Origin: Bacteroidota bacterium
GTDB taxonomy: Bacteria > Bacteroidota > Bacteroidia > B-17B0 > Aurantibacillaceae
Direction of reading: 5' to 3'
DNA: 64,000 nt
NCBI GenBank assembly: GCA_025362395.1
Contig: JANYGK010000048.1
Location: forward strand, 1 to 64,000
Position numbers and translations under genes: made by a program. This document shows, piece after piece, positions 25,601 through 33,465 of the stretch (its first letter is position 1; the number at the start of each line of letters is the position of its first letter). The notes under the pieces were generated by a model that saw only the letters and a program-made list of their open reading frames with translations, ran no database searches and had not been told where the DNA came from.

Positions 25601-25903
25601 ATTGTTAAGGCAACTAAATTTCCTATCGGCGGCTTAGAACTGGAAGAAAACAGGGCCTATGAAAACCATGTGATCACTGTAAATAAAGGTGATTGCCTGT
25701 ATCTTTTCAGCGACGGTTACGCAGATCAGTTCGGCGGGCCTAAAGGCAAAAAATTTATGCTGACCAATATGCAAAAAACCATTTTGGAAAACATCCAATA
25801 TCCTATGGAAGTTCAAAAGCAAAAACTTATGGATGCCTTTATAGCCTGGAAAAGTGATACAGAACAAATTGATGATGTGTTAGTGATTGGCATTAAAATT
25901 TGA
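22664..25903 (+). CDS. Two-component-regulator propeller sensor with SpoIIE/PP2C phosphatase domain
   Basis: The 1079-residue protein has a signal peptide, then about a dozen Reg_prop repeats (DHNGIMWFGTNSGGVGKFDG type; residues 30-660) forming two propellers, a Y_Y_Y domain (about 675-750), one transmembrane helix (about 756-777), a coiled coil (785-840) and a C-terminal SpoIIE-like PP2C domain (about 866-1079) with SGDFYWF, VDCTGHGVPGAFMS, GMDITLC and LFSDGYADQFGG, which carry the metal-binding Asp residues. It likely senses a periplasmic ligand and dephosphorylates a cytoplasmic partner, such as an anti-sigma antagonist; the partner is not in the window. ATG 22664 is chosen over an upstream TTG at 22652. 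Confidence 0.9.
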   Translation: MTKFFKIIMIICCPVFAGTALYCQTYSFKNYNTKEGLPQSQVLAIFQDHNGIMWFGTNSGGVGKFDGNKFITISDNEGLINNNVYTIAENTKHELLFGTAKGLSIYNGLTFKNYTEKDGLRNSWVFKLLKDNDNIWIGTQEGVFILKDGKIEAFKSDETLNKSSVYSIFMDADNNIWFATLQNGVIYYNKTTKEFKHFTVSNGLMNDFIFSIGQRTTGDILIGTRTGLNCINKKFEVRQAHEIVKNENISYSCILPLGNDNLLFGSHTEGVIGFDFNLKGRTAQYDITNGLTSNPIQCLYKDREGNLWIGTDGAGVFKYKNNKFVYFTKANGLPDNYINAVAQDKKGRYWVALKSNGLCKIEGKKITNYKFDVKHPHELPDNDINAILPYGNDKVFFGTKDGLAVFENESFSTIKEFGFRNKYILSLYVDSKKNIWIGTNVGVYKYTNGIIAPVTVINKFNREGLQFLINCIVEDKAGSIWFGTETGLIELDKQGGCTLLNEQNKFHNVNVLSATIDRQKNLWFGTSEGLFNYDYKAFSKISQKNGLSSNNILFLQIDNLNRLIIGLNTGLDVLDLNEFNRNKISVKHFGKDDGLLALESNFNASFKDNTGRILIGTTDGLEIYNPKFDTKNVLEPLTKINMVNLFFGQEDIFKYAKVDSSTLLPKHLVLPFSKNHITFQFIGVSLSAPEKVMYQYKLEGIDNDWTPPTSKTEATYPSLPHGKYRFLLKAMNNDGVWNKEPTVFEFEISPPWYKTWWFYTLCAIILISGISIYNYVRTKKLIADKQKLERIVDERTRELRDEKEKVEFINKEVTEQKTIIEHKNIEITDSIKYAKNIQEALLPNLNNIDALFDKSFVLYLPKDIVSGDFYWFAKNGDTRFIAAVDCTGHGVPGAFMSIVGNTLLNEIVNEKKITHPGDILLELHKGVKIALNQNAQEFERRDGMDITLCSLSNNTNQIEYAGANRPLWIYRKDRNYELEIVKATKFPIGGLELEENRAYENHVITVNKGDCLYLFSDGYADQFGGPKGKKFMLTNMQKTILENIQYPMEVQKQKLMDAFIAWKSDTEQIDDVLVIGIKI

Positions 25904-25959
25904 ACCACTTTTTAATTTTTATCTCTCGTTATTATGTTTAAATTAGTGTTTTATTATTT

Positions 25960-27048
25960 ATGAAAAATCAGTACTGCATTATAATGGCCGGGGGAATAGG
26001 GTCTCGTTTTTGGCCTATGAGCACCACAAGTCATCCTAAACAATTTTTAGATATTTTAGGTACCGGGAGAACACTTCTTCAACAAACATTTGACCGATTT
26101 ACAGAACTATGTCCCATTAACAACATATATATTGTTACTAATGATATGTATGAAAAAATGGTAATGGAGCAATTACCGCTTATTCCCAAAGAAAATATTT
26201 TATCGGAGCCCGCTCGTAAAAATACGGCACCTTGCGTGGCTTACGCTTCTTACAAAATTCATAAAATAAACCCTAACGCGTTAACCGTTGTTGCACCTTC
26301 CGATCATTTAATTACAAAGGAAGATACATTTGTAAAAGCAATTAAATCGTGCTTTGCAAAAGCCAAATCGGAAGATTGTTTGGTAACGCTTGGCATTAAG
26401 CCTTCACGGCCTGATACAGGCTACGGTTACATTCAATTTATTGATTCCCCCAACAAGGAAAAAGACAAACGTATTTTTAAGGTAAAAACGTTTACTGAAA
26501 AACCGGATCACGATATGGCTAAGTTTTTTATGGAAAGCGGTGACTTTTTATGGAACTCCGGCATTTTTATCTGGAGTACTAAAAGTGTTATTAAATCGTT
26601 TGAAGACAATGACCCTGAATTAGCCAATGTATTTAGAGACGGAATAGAATTTTATAATACGCCGAAGGAAAAAGAATTTATTAAGCGTGCCTATAACGTT
26701 TGCAAAAACCTGTCGGTTGATTATTCGCTTTTAGAAAAAGCGAATAATGTGTATGTACGTTCCTCCATTATAGGCTGGAGCGACCTGGGCACCTGGGGTT
26801 CTTTATTTACACATATTAAACACGATAAAGGTAATAATGCATTGGTAGGTAAAAACATTATGGAATATGATTGCCACGATTGCATTGTGCACGTCCCTAA
26901 TGATAAGTTGGTGGTTTTACAAGGCTTAAAAGATTATATTGTAGTAGAATCTGAAGGGGTTTTAATGGTATGTAAAAAACAGGATGAGCAGCAAATCCGG
27001 AATTTTGTGAATGATGTAAAAGTAAAAAAGGGCGATAAGTTTGTTTAA
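25960..27048 (+). CDS. manC: Mannose-1-phosphate guanylyltransferase
   Basis: The 362-residue nucleotidyltransferase begins IIMAGGIGSRFWPMSTTSHPKQF, the GTP-binding signature of GDP-mannose pyrophosphorylases. VVAPSDHLI holds the metal Asp, FTEKPD and GDFLWNSGIFIW complete the mannose site. It makes GDP-mannose from mannose 1-phosphate and GTP for polysaccharides and GDP-fucose. The C-terminal phosphomannose isomerase domain of bifunctional enzymes is absent, as is usual in Bacteroidota. The MFS gene begins 3 nt after its stop. Confidence 0.93.
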   Translation: MKNQYCIIMAGGIGSRFWPMSTTSHPKQFLDILGTGRTLLQQTFDRFTELCPINNIYIVTNDMYEKMVMEQLPLIPKENILSEPARKNTAPCVAYASYKIHKINPNALTVVAPSDHLITKEDTFVKAIKSCFAKAKSEDCLVTLGIKPSRPDTGYGYIQFIDSPNKEKDKRIFKVKTFTEKPDHDMAKFFMESGDFLWNSGIFIWSTKSVIKSFEDNDPELANVFRDGIEFYNTPKEKEFIKRAYNVCKNLSVDYSLLEKANNVYVRSSIIGWSDLGTWGSLFTHIKHDKGNNALVGKNIMEYDCHDCIVHVPNDKLVVLQGLKDYIVVESEGVLMVCKKQDEQQIRNFVNDVKVKKGDKFV

Positions 27049-27051
27049 CGA

Positions 27052-28380
27052 ATGTCGCCGGGGACCAATGCAGCTAAAGGTCTTTATACTTATCTTAAAA
27101 CTTCAAATCAAATGCTTCCCGACAAACAACGTAAAAATCTCAACAAATTAATTATTGTTGCCGCGCTCGGCTATTTTGTCGACATCTACGATCTGTTACT
27201 GTTCGGTGTTGAAAGAACCCAAAGTCTGAAGGAAATTTTACCCGAACAGTTTCCCGGGATTTCAGAAGCTGTTTTAAAAATTTTAAATCCTGTGTACGGC
27301 AAATTATTACTGAACTGGCAAATGGCCGGTATGATTATTGGAGGCATTTTTTGGGGAATATTAGGTGATAAAAAAGGTCGCCTCTCCGTCTTATTCGGCT
27401 CCATACTCACTTACTCTATCGCTAATATTTTAAATGGAATGGTACACAGTACCGATTCGTATATGGTGCTGCGTTTTGTTTCGGGCTTTGGCCTGGCGGG
27501 CGAATTAGGCGCCGGTATTACCCTAGTGAGTGAAAGCATGAGCAAGGAAAAACGCGGCTACGGAACAATGATCGTAGCCACCGTAGGTGTATTTGGCGCA
27601 GTGGTAGCGGGCTTTATGGGAGAAATTATTCCAAACTGGCGTTATTCTTTTTATTTAGGAGGCGCCATGGGCCTGGCATTATTGGTATTACGGATTGGCA
27701 TCTTTGAATCGGGTATGTTTGCCCATGTCAAAAAAGAAAAAGACGTGAAGCGTGGAAATATGCTGCAGTTATTTTCAACCGGCTACAATTTTAAAAAATA
27801 CTTATGCATTATTTTTGTAACGGTTCCCGTATGGTATGTTATGGGCACTTTGGTTTTGTTTTCGCCCGAACTAAGCGAGAGTCTTGGTTTAAAAGCGGGG
27901 TCAATTTCTGCCGGTAAAGCTATTATGTTTGCGTATGCGGGCATAACGGTTGGTGATGTTGCCTCCGGTTTAACGAGCCAGTTTTTAAAATCAAGAAAAA
28001 AAGCGTTAGGTGTTTTCCTATCGCTGACTACATTGGGTATTATATTATATTTTGTGTTAGGGAAAAATGCTTCAGTGTCTACCTTTTACGGTATTATTTT
28101 ATTTATAGGCTTTGCAACAGGCTATTGGGCTGTGTTTATCAGCACCGCTTCCGAATTGTTCGGTACTAACATCAGGGCTACGGCAACTACTACAGCGCCA
28201 AATTTTGTAAGAGGATCAACCATTTTAATTTCTCTGTTGCTTAACTTTATTGTTTCCGCTTTTAGCGTCGATAAATTATTGGCTACACAAATTACCGGAG
28301 CCATAATTATTACTATAGGATTTTTAGCGCTCTATTACTTAGAAGAAACATTTCATAAAGATTTAGATTATGTTGAATAA
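27052..28380 (+). CDS. MFS transporter
   Basis: The 442-residue protein has about 12 transmembrane helices. MFS motifs are visible: GILGDKKGRLSVLFGS after TM2, RFVSGFGLAGELGAGITLVSESM around TM4, and a weaker copy in the second half (SRKKALGVFLSL). The pattern is that of the sugar/metabolite:H+ symporter branch. The substrate is unknown. ATG 27072-type internal alternatives exist (MLPDKQRKN, at 27112), and the first 20 residues are poorly conserved in appearance, so the start is uncertain. It sits between manC and a CoA-binding protein whose start overlaps its end by 11 nt. Confidence 0.85.
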   Translation: MSPGTNAAKGLYTYLKTSNQMLPDKQRKNLNKLIIVAALGYFVDIYDLLLFGVERTQSLKEILPEQFPGISEAVLKILNPVYGKLLLNWQMAGMIIGGIFWGILGDKKGRLSVLFGSILTYSIANILNGMVHSTDSYMVLRFVSGFGLAGELGAGITLVSESMSKEKRGYGTMIVATVGVFGAVVAGFMGEIIPNWRYSFYLGGAMGLALLVLRIGIFESGMFAHVKKEKDVKRGNMLQLFSTGYNFKKYLCIIFVTVPVWYVMGTLVLFSPELSESLGLKAGSISAGKAIMFAYAGITVGDVASGLTSQFLKSRKKALGVFLSLTTLGIILYFVLGKNASVSTFYGIILFIGFATGYWAVFISTASELFGTNIRATATTTAPNFVRGSTILISLLLNFIVSAFSVDKLLATQITGAIIITIGFLALYYLEETFHKDLDYVE

Positions 28381-28738
28381 CAAACGCACCGTAGTAATAG
28401 GAGCCTCGCCTAACCCGGCCAGGTACAGTAACAGGGCAACCCTAAACCTTCAAAAACACGGACATACAGTGTTTCCTGTAGGCTTAAAAAAAGGAACCAT
28501 TAATGGTTTAGAAATGATTACAGGCAAACCTGCTTTAGAAGACATTGATACCGTTACCATATATGTAGGTCAAGCCAATCAGCCATTTTGGTATGACTAT
28601 ATTTTATCATTAAAGCCAAAGCGTATTATTTTTAATCCCGGTGCAGAAAATGCTGAATTTGAGAAAATGGCTTCCGATAAGGGCATACACGTAGAAGAAG
28701 CTTGTACACTGGTGTTATTATCCATAAATCAATATTAA
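28370..28738 (+). CDS. CoA-binding domain protein (YccU-like)
   Basis: The 122-residue protein is a single Rossmann-like CoA-binding domain: TVVIGASPNPARYSNRATLNL (residues 8-28), GHTVFPVGLKKG, then DTVTIYVGQANQP and KPKRIIFNPGAENAEFEKMA. The fold is that of the succinyl-CoA synthetase alpha N-terminal domain, and these small stand-alone proteins have no assigned reaction. Its ATG lies inside the end of the MFS gene (11-nt overlap), so translation is probably coupled. Confidence 0.85.
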   Translation: MLNNKRTVVIGASPNPARYSNRATLNLQKHGHTVFPVGLKKGTINGLEMITGKPALEDIDTVTIYVGQANQPFWYDYILSLKPKRIIFNPGAENAEFEKMASDKGIHVEEACTLVLLSINQY

Positions 28739-28779
28739 AAATCTCTTTTAGCTTTAAGACTAAACCTTCACATTACTAT

Positions 28780-29226
28780 ATGATCGGCTTTATTACAAAA
28801 ACTTTTCCGGAACTTACTACTACAGAGTTGTATCAACTCTTAAAATTAAGGGCCGAAGTATTTGTGGTGGAACAAAACTGTGTGTATTTAGATGCGGACG
28901 ATAAAGATCATTCCTCGTTTCATGTATTGGGATATGATAACGACCTGCTTGCTGCTTATTGCCGTTTAGTGCCTGCCGGAGTTTCTTACAAAGAACCTTC
29001 CATAGGCCGTGTTGTAACAGGCTTTGTATTTCGTAAAGCGGGATATGGAAAATTATTAATGGAATACAGCATTCCTGAAATTAAAAACAGGTTCAATACA
29101 AATAATATTGTTATTTCCGCGCAACATTACCTTGAAACATTTTATGTAAACCTTGGCTTTGTTACAGAAGGCGATGTATATTTAGAAGACGGTATTCCGC
29201 ACATAAAAATGAGGCATTTACACTAA
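28780..29226 (+). CDS. ElaA-like GNAT family N-acetyltransferase
   Basis: The 148-residue protein starts MIGFITKTFPELTTTELYQLL, and shows the ElaA signature LKLRAEVFVVEQNCVYLDADDKD (about residues 19-41) and the acetyl-CoA loop GRVVTGFVFRKAGYGKLLM. An upstream in-frame ATG at 28702 overlaps the previous gene and adds 26 unrelated residues, so 28780 is preferred. Acceptor substrate unknown. It follows the CoA-binding gene by 41 nt. Confidence 0.85.
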   Translation: MIGFITKTFPELTTTELYQLLKLRAEVFVVEQNCVYLDADDKDHSSFHVLGYDNDLLAAYCRLVPAGVSYKEPSIGRVVTGFVFRKAGYGKLLMEYSIPEIKNRFNTNNIVISAQHYLETFYVNLGFVTEGDVYLEDGIPHIKMRHLH

Positions 29227-29267
29227 CAAATCTTATCTTCATATTATAAATTTTACCGCTTACATTT

Positions 29268-29873
29268 ATGAAACTACTCCTCATACTTTCCCTGTTTTTT
29301 ATAAGCACAAACATACACGCCCAGGATTACCTCGATAAAATTGCACAACAAACCTGCGACTGTACTACTAAATTATCAGATACATTACAAACCGAACAAA
29401 TGTATATGGAGCTTGGCGTATGTATGATAAGGGCTTCGGAGCCTTATAAAAAACAATTAAAAAAAGACCACGGTATTAATTTCGATAACATTGACAAAGA
29501 AGCTGAAAAACTCGGGAAACTTGTAGGGTTCAGGATGGCAACCATTTGCCCTGATGCCCTAATTAAAATGACAAACCGTACCAATGAGAAAAAACCGGTA
29601 GAAGCTGCCTCAATAGAGCTGTTTACGGGGCGTGTGACTAAAATAGAAAAAGAGTATTTCGTCGTTTTTTCAGTAAATGATAATGCCGGCAAATCCCTTA
29701 AATTTTATTGGTTAACCAATGCCGAGTCAAACATTGAGCTTATTAATAAATACGATGCATTATTTGATAAAGACGTAAAAGTAAAATACCGCATCACTGC
29801 TTTATTTGATCCTAAGGTGGGTGATTACCGCAACTTTAACGTGATCGAAAAGATAGAGCAGCTGAGTCGGTAA
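29268..29873 (+). CDS. Secreted protein of unknown function
   Basis: The 201-residue protein has a signal peptide (MKLLLILSLFFISTNIHAQ). The mature part begins DYLDKIAQQTCDCTTKLSD, with Cys-x-Cys and two further cysteines (GVCM, TICPD), a pattern seen in several small Bacteroidota secreted proteins. Residues 110-201 look like an OB-like beta domain (FTGRVTKIEKEYFVVFSV ... VKYRITALFDPKVGDYRNFNVIEKI). No enzyme motif is visible. The long gap after it carries repeats. Confidence 0.6.
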   Translation: MKLLLILSLFFISTNIHAQDYLDKIAQQTCDCTTKLSDTLQTEQMYMELGVCMIRASEPYKKQLKKDHGINFDNIDKEAEKLGKLVGFRMATICPDALIKMTNRTNEKKPVEAASIELFTGRVTKIEKEYFVVFSVNDNAGKSLKFYWLTNAESNIELINKYDALFDKDVKVKYRITALFDPKVGDYRNFNVIEKIEQLSR

Positions 29874-29882
29874 GTGTGTTTT

Positions 29883-30205
29883 TAACCACACAGTCACATA
29901 GAAGCGAGAAGGTTTAAAATATAAACCTATGTTTCTATATTTAGTATATATTTTTTCATGATTTTCTCTTTTTCTTTTGACTGAACAAAAGAAACAAAAT
30001 TCAATCCAATTCGCCAACTGCAAACGGCCCCGCACATTCTTACCTAGCTTGCAGTTCGCACCGAATTGGAAAAACAATCGCACTATTACCAAGATATGAG
30101 AGACGTATTAAACTCCGATCTTATGTCTCTAAGGTCAAAATAGTCTCTAATCCCTTTGTTCCTTCAGTCTCTTTAATCTTCTCTCTATGCTTCTATGTGG
30201 TTTAT
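29883..30205. repeat. Inverted repeats flanking repeat copy B
   Basis: CACATAGAAGC (29895-29905) and its exact complement GCTTCTATGTG (30189-30199), extended imperfectly by AACCACA and GAGAAG, lie on either side of copy B of the structured element. The enclosed span is about 320 bp with no ORF of note. This resembles either a MITE-like unit or two independent repeat families placed together. The rest of the gap 29874-30360 holds T-rich low-complexity sequence (30115-30185) and the promoter of the next gene. Confidence 0.55.
29961..30107 (+). repeat. Structured intergenic repeat element, copy B
   Basis: It aligns end to end with 9882-10031. Hairpin 1 is CTTTTG/CAAAAG (29974-29979 with 29986-29991). 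Hairpin 2 has an outer stem CCAATTC/GAATTGG (30006-30012 with 30063-30069) and inner stem AACTGCAA/TTGCAGTT (30016-30023 with 30049-30056), with the same 3-nt and 6-nt asymmetric bulge as copy A. CGCACTATTACCAA is at 30079-30092. The outer stem sequence is different from copy A although both pair fully. Confidence 0.75.
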
Positions 30206-30300
30206 TAACAGGCCTTCTTTAAACCTAAAAGGTTTTGCAGACTCTCATACCCGCAAAACCCCTTGGCAACAAACAAAATAATAAAAATTAACAAAAACTC

Positions 30301-30342
30301 TTTGCAAAATTACTATCTTATGTAGTATATTCGTGCTACGAA
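30301..30342 (+). promoter_or_regulatory. Promoter and overlapping palindromic operator of the S24 repressor gene
   Basis: TTTG (30301-30304) is followed after 21 nt by TATATTCG (30326-30333), one base off the -7 consensus. The palindrome TTCGT-GCT-ACGAA (30330-30342) overlaps the -7 box, the expected place for a self-binding repressor site. Confidence 0.5.
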
Positions 30343-30360
30343 TCATAGCAATTTAAAATT

Positions 30361-31146
30361 ATGAGCAAAGTTTTTAGTAATCTCAAATACCTGCGCACGC
30401 AAAAAGGCCTGTCGCAGGAGCAATTAGCAGACAATTTAGGCATTACCCGTTCACGCCTCGGCGCCTACGAAGAAAACCGCAACGAGCCGTCTATTGACTT
30501 GCTCATTGCAATTTCCGATTTTTTCCATGTGGCAGTAGATGCTTTGGTAAGAGGTGACCTAAGTAAAACGAGCCTCGACGGTTTAATGAAGATCGGTAAA
30601 AACCGTATGTTGTTTCCCATTTTAATTGATGATGACGGCAGGGATATGGTGGAACTGGTTCCGTTAAAGGCCAGTGCCGGTTATTTAAAAGGATATGCCG
30701 ATCCTGAATACATGGAGCGCTTACCGCGCATGAAGCTTCCGTTTTTGCCTACAGGCAAGCACAGGGCTTTCCCTATTAAAGGAGACAGTATGCCGCCTAT
30801 TAAAGAAGGTTCGTTTGTGGTAGCAAAATACCTCGACCGGATTGAAGATGTGAAAAATGGCCATACATATATTGTGGTTACTAAAGACGACGGCTTATCT
30901 TACAAACGGATCTTTAATTTAAATACAAAAAAAGGCTTTATGGAATGCCATTCCGATAATAAAATTTACCAACCCTATAAAGTAAATTTAAAAGATGTGC
31001 TCGAAATGTGGGAATACACCTGCTGCATTAATATGACCGATTACAAAGAGGAAGAGTTAAATGTGGGAAGCATTATGAGTATGCTCAGGAATCTTCAAGT
31101 AGAAATGGAAGTAATCAAAAAACAAGGCATTAAAAAGGTGAATTAA
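30361..31146 (+). CDS. XRE-family repressor with S24/LexA-like peptidase domain
   Basis: The 261-residue protein has an N-terminal helix-turn-helix (LRTQKGLSQEQLADNLGITRSRLGAYEENRNEPS, about residues 11-44) and a C-terminal S24 domain with the catalytic serine S143 in KGDSMPP and lysine K182 in SYKRI. An Ala-Gly pair in VPLKASAGY (about residue 102) is placed like the self-cleavage site of LexA/CI proteins. It is likely a DNA-damage-responsive or stress-responsive repressor, probably autoregulated. No phage genes lie near. A short tail after the S24 domain (residues 220-261) may be a coiled coil. Confidence 0.9.
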   Translation: MSKVFSNLKYLRTQKGLSQEQLADNLGITRSRLGAYEENRNEPSIDLLIAISDFFHVAVDALVRGDLSKTSLDGLMKIGKNRMLFPILIDDDGRDMVELVPLKASAGYLKGYADPEYMERLPRMKLPFLPTGKHRAFPIKGDSMPPIKEGSFVVAKYLDRIEDVKNGHTYIVVTKDDGLSYKRIFNLNTKKGFMECHSDNKIYQPYKVNLKDVLEMWEYTCCINMTDYKEEELNVGSIMSMLRNLQVEMEVIKKQGIKKVN

Positions 31147-31197
31147 GCGCCAATGCAACACAGAAAAAAGTATTTTTATTATTAAAACAGTTGGCGC
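31147..31197 (+). terminator. Possible hairpin after the S24 repressor gene
   Basis: GCGCCAA (31147-31153) and TTGGCGC (31191-31197) are exact complements with a long 37-nt loop. It begins right at the stop codon and lacks a good T-run, so it is only a weak terminator candidate. Confidence 0.3.
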
Positions 31198-31311
31198 CTT
31201 AATAGATAACATTAAATATTACTCTAAAAAAGAGTAAATGTTGAAACAGTATTTACAATATCTGAACTTAAAATATGTGCAGAAAAAATATTAATAGAAA
31301 TATTTATTTAA

Positions 31312-31653
31312 TTACTGCTGTACAATAATATATCCCTGTTCAGCACTCTCTGTAGAATGGTAGTTACAATAAAAGCTGAAAGTACCCACCTTAGAAAACG
31401 TGTAAGTGTAAGAATTTCCGCTGGTTATTTTCCCACTGTCAAATAAACCATTAATATTAGTAGCAGAATGGTTAGCATTATCCTTATTAGTAAACGTAAC
31501 TGTAGTACCTACTTTTACAACCAATTGCCCCGGGTTAAATAATTTATACTCAAGCCATATTTCATTTGGCCCGCGCGTGCCGGTAGGTTTTTTACTGCAA
31601 GTTGTAAATAATAAGCAAGAGCTCAGTAAGCAAAAAGTAAAAAATAGTTTCAT
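31312..31653 (-). CDS. Cupredoxin-domain lipoprotein
   Basis: The 113-residue protein has a lipoprotein signal (LLFTTC, Cys19) and one plastocyanin/azurin-like domain: PGQLVVKVGTTVTFTNKDNANHS with copper ligand H62, and FSFYCNYH with C96 and H99. The usual axial methionine is missing; E104 or Q106 stands near that place. It is probably an outer-membrane- or periplasm-anchored copper protein for electron transfer, with Gln or Glu as the fourth ligand. It is convergent with the S24 repressor gene. Confidence 0.85.
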   Translation of the reverse strand: MKLFFTFCLLSSCLLFTTCSKKPTGTRGPNEIWLEYKLFNPGQLVVKVGTTVTFTNKDNANHSATNINGLFDSGKITSGNSYTYTFSKVGTFSFYCNYHSTESAEQGYIIVQQ

Positions 31654-31825
31654 GATGGTAATGTTTACGTTATATAAATGTACAAAATAAACTATTATAT
31701 GCCCAACTGTTCGAACCGATAAAGATGTTAAGACCTTTTTTGTTAGTTAAAAAAAGTAAAATAGGTTTAAGGTATTGCTATAGATTATACTTTTAGAAGA
31801 ATATTCCCTCTCAATAAAAAAATGT

Positions 31826-33145
31826 ATGAAAAGATTCTTATCCTCAAAACTATTCCGCGCCATCTGGTCGATTGGCTTAGCCGTTTTTTTATTTTATGTT
31901 TGCCCCCCATGCTTTAGTAAAACAACCATTGCTATTGTATTGGGCATACTGGTAATACTGGTAAACGGCTCCGGTTTTATCAGTAAATTTGCAGGCATAA
32001 CCCATATTGCCCGCTTTTTAGTAGGAGGATTATTTATTTTTTCGGGGTTTATTAAAGCCAATGACCCTTTAGGGTTCAGCTATAAATTAAAAGAATACTT
32101 TGAAGTATTTAAAGCAGATTCAGGCTTGTCTGTTTTTGAAAGCTTTGCTCACATTGCACTTCCGTTGGCCATATTATTATGTGTAAGCGAAATGGCCTTA
32201 GGTTTTATGTTGTTGGCAGGCTATAAAGCAAAATTAACATTAGGCTTATTATTTGCGCAGATAGCATTCTTCACGTTCCTTACTTTTTATTCGGCCTGCT
32301 ACAATAAAGTAACCACCTGTGGCTGTTTCGGCGATTTTTTAGTATTAAAACCATGGACAAGCTTTTGGAAAGATGTTGTATTACTGATCTTAATTACATT
32401 GCTCATATCCGGAAAAGATAATATCACAGAACTTTTCTCCCCATTAATTACCACTTCCTTAACATTAATAGCAATTATTTTATCATTCGTTTTTCCTATT
32501 TATGCTTACAGGAACTTACCGCCTTTAGATTTCAGGGCTTACAAGATAGGTGACAACATTAAAGAAAATATGAAAGCGGGGGCCGACTATAAACCGGCAG
32601 AATACGAATCGGGCTTTATATACGAAAATTTAAAAACAGGAGAACAGAAGCATTTTGATATGAAAAATTATCCGTGGCAAGATACCTTAAATTGGAAATG
32701 GGTTGCTACAGATAATATTTTAATTCACGATGCCATTCATCCTCCAAAAATTGTTGACTTCTCTATTACTTCGTTAGACGGGCATGACATTAAAGACAGT
32801 GTATTGAATGTAAAAAACTATATGTTTTTATTAATTTGCTGGGATATTAATGAAACGGATAATGATGCTACTTTACATGCTAAGATTAATGACCTTTATA
32901 AATTAGCGTCTACAGATAAAATAGGCATGCTAGCCTTAACGCAAAGCGATGCTAAATTAATTGATAATTATAAGCACGGCCACCAAGCATTATATGATTT
33001 TGCTAATGCAGACGGGGTAGTTTTAAAAACAATGGTGCGTTCTAACCCCGGATTAATACTTATAAAAGACGGTACTATTATTATGAACTGGCACCATAAT
33101 AATTTCCCTACTTACAGTGAAGTGAAGCAAAAATACATGAAGTAA
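31826..33145 (+). CDS. BT_3928-like DoxX/MauE membrane protein with thioredoxin-like domain
   Basis: The 439-residue protein has four or more helices in residues 10-230 and the family block GGLFIFSGFIKANDPLGFSYKLKEYF, followed by TTCGCFGDF, a Cys pair of the MauE/DoxX type. A periplasmic C-terminal domain (about 320-439, YMFLLICWDIN...SNPGLILIKDGTIIMNWHHN) has a thioredoxin-like fold pattern but no CxxC. It probably takes part in quinone-linked or disulfide redox chemistry at the inner membrane. The next gene starts 8 nt after its stop. Confidence 0.82.
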   Translation: MKRFLSSKLFRAIWSIGLAVFLFYVCPPCFSKTTIAIVLGILVILVNGSGFISKFAGITHIARFLVGGLFIFSGFIKANDPLGFSYKLKEYFEVFKADSGLSVFESFAHIALPLAILLCVSEMALGFMLLAGYKAKLTLGLLFAQIAFFTFLTFYSACYNKVTTCGCFGDFLVLKPWTSFWKDVVLLILITLLISGKDNITELFSPLITTSLTLIAIILSFVFPIYAYRNLPPLDFRAYKIGDNIKENMKAGADYKPAEYESGFIYENLKTGEQKHFDMKNYPWQDTLNWKWVATDNILIHDAIHPPKIVDFSITSLDGHDIKDSVLNVKNYMFLLICWDINETDNDATLHAKINDLYKLASTDKIGMLALTQSDAKLIDNYKHGHQALYDFANADGVVLKTMVRSNPGLILIKDGTIIMNWHHNNFPTYSEVKQKYMK

Positions 33146-33153
33146 TTACTGCT

Positions 33154-33465
33154 TTGAAAACCAGCCGATCCGTACTAACATTTTATAAAGGATTTACAGC
33201 AACCGGCTTAGCCATTACATTTCTCTGCGCCATAGTTTACCTGAGCTGGAAAACCGGTGCTTATGTAATAGTACCTTTGTTTTGGTTTAAGGTAGTGACT
33301 TACGTCCTCATTTGGTATTACATAAATAACGCAAAAAGAAAAGAATTTTATTATTACCATGCCTTAGGTATTTCTAAAGCTAAACTCTGGGCAGGTTCCA
33401 TAGCTATCGATTTTTTACTGTATGTTATAATTATGGTAATAACCAATATATACTATCATGCATAA
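33154..33465 (+). CDS. Small membrane protein upstream of an ABC ATPase
   Basis: The 103-residue protein has three hydrophobic segments (about residues 13-32, 38-57 and 81-100) joined by basic loops (NNAKRKEFYYYHALGISKAKLW). The frame has no ATG; the first usable start is TTG at 33154. It overlaps the following ATPase start by 8 nt, so the two look translationally coupled and it may be a reduced permease partner. I do not recognise the family. Confidence 0.6.
   Translation: MKTSRSVLTFYKGFTATGLAITFLCAIVYLSWKTGAYVIVPLFWFKVVTYVLIWYYINNAKRKEFYYYHALGISKAKLWAGSIAIDFLLYVIIMVITNIYYHA

Noticed and set aside
30361-31146. Prophage repressor
   Set aside because: It resembles phage CI-like repressors, but no other phage genes, integrase or attachment site were found around it.
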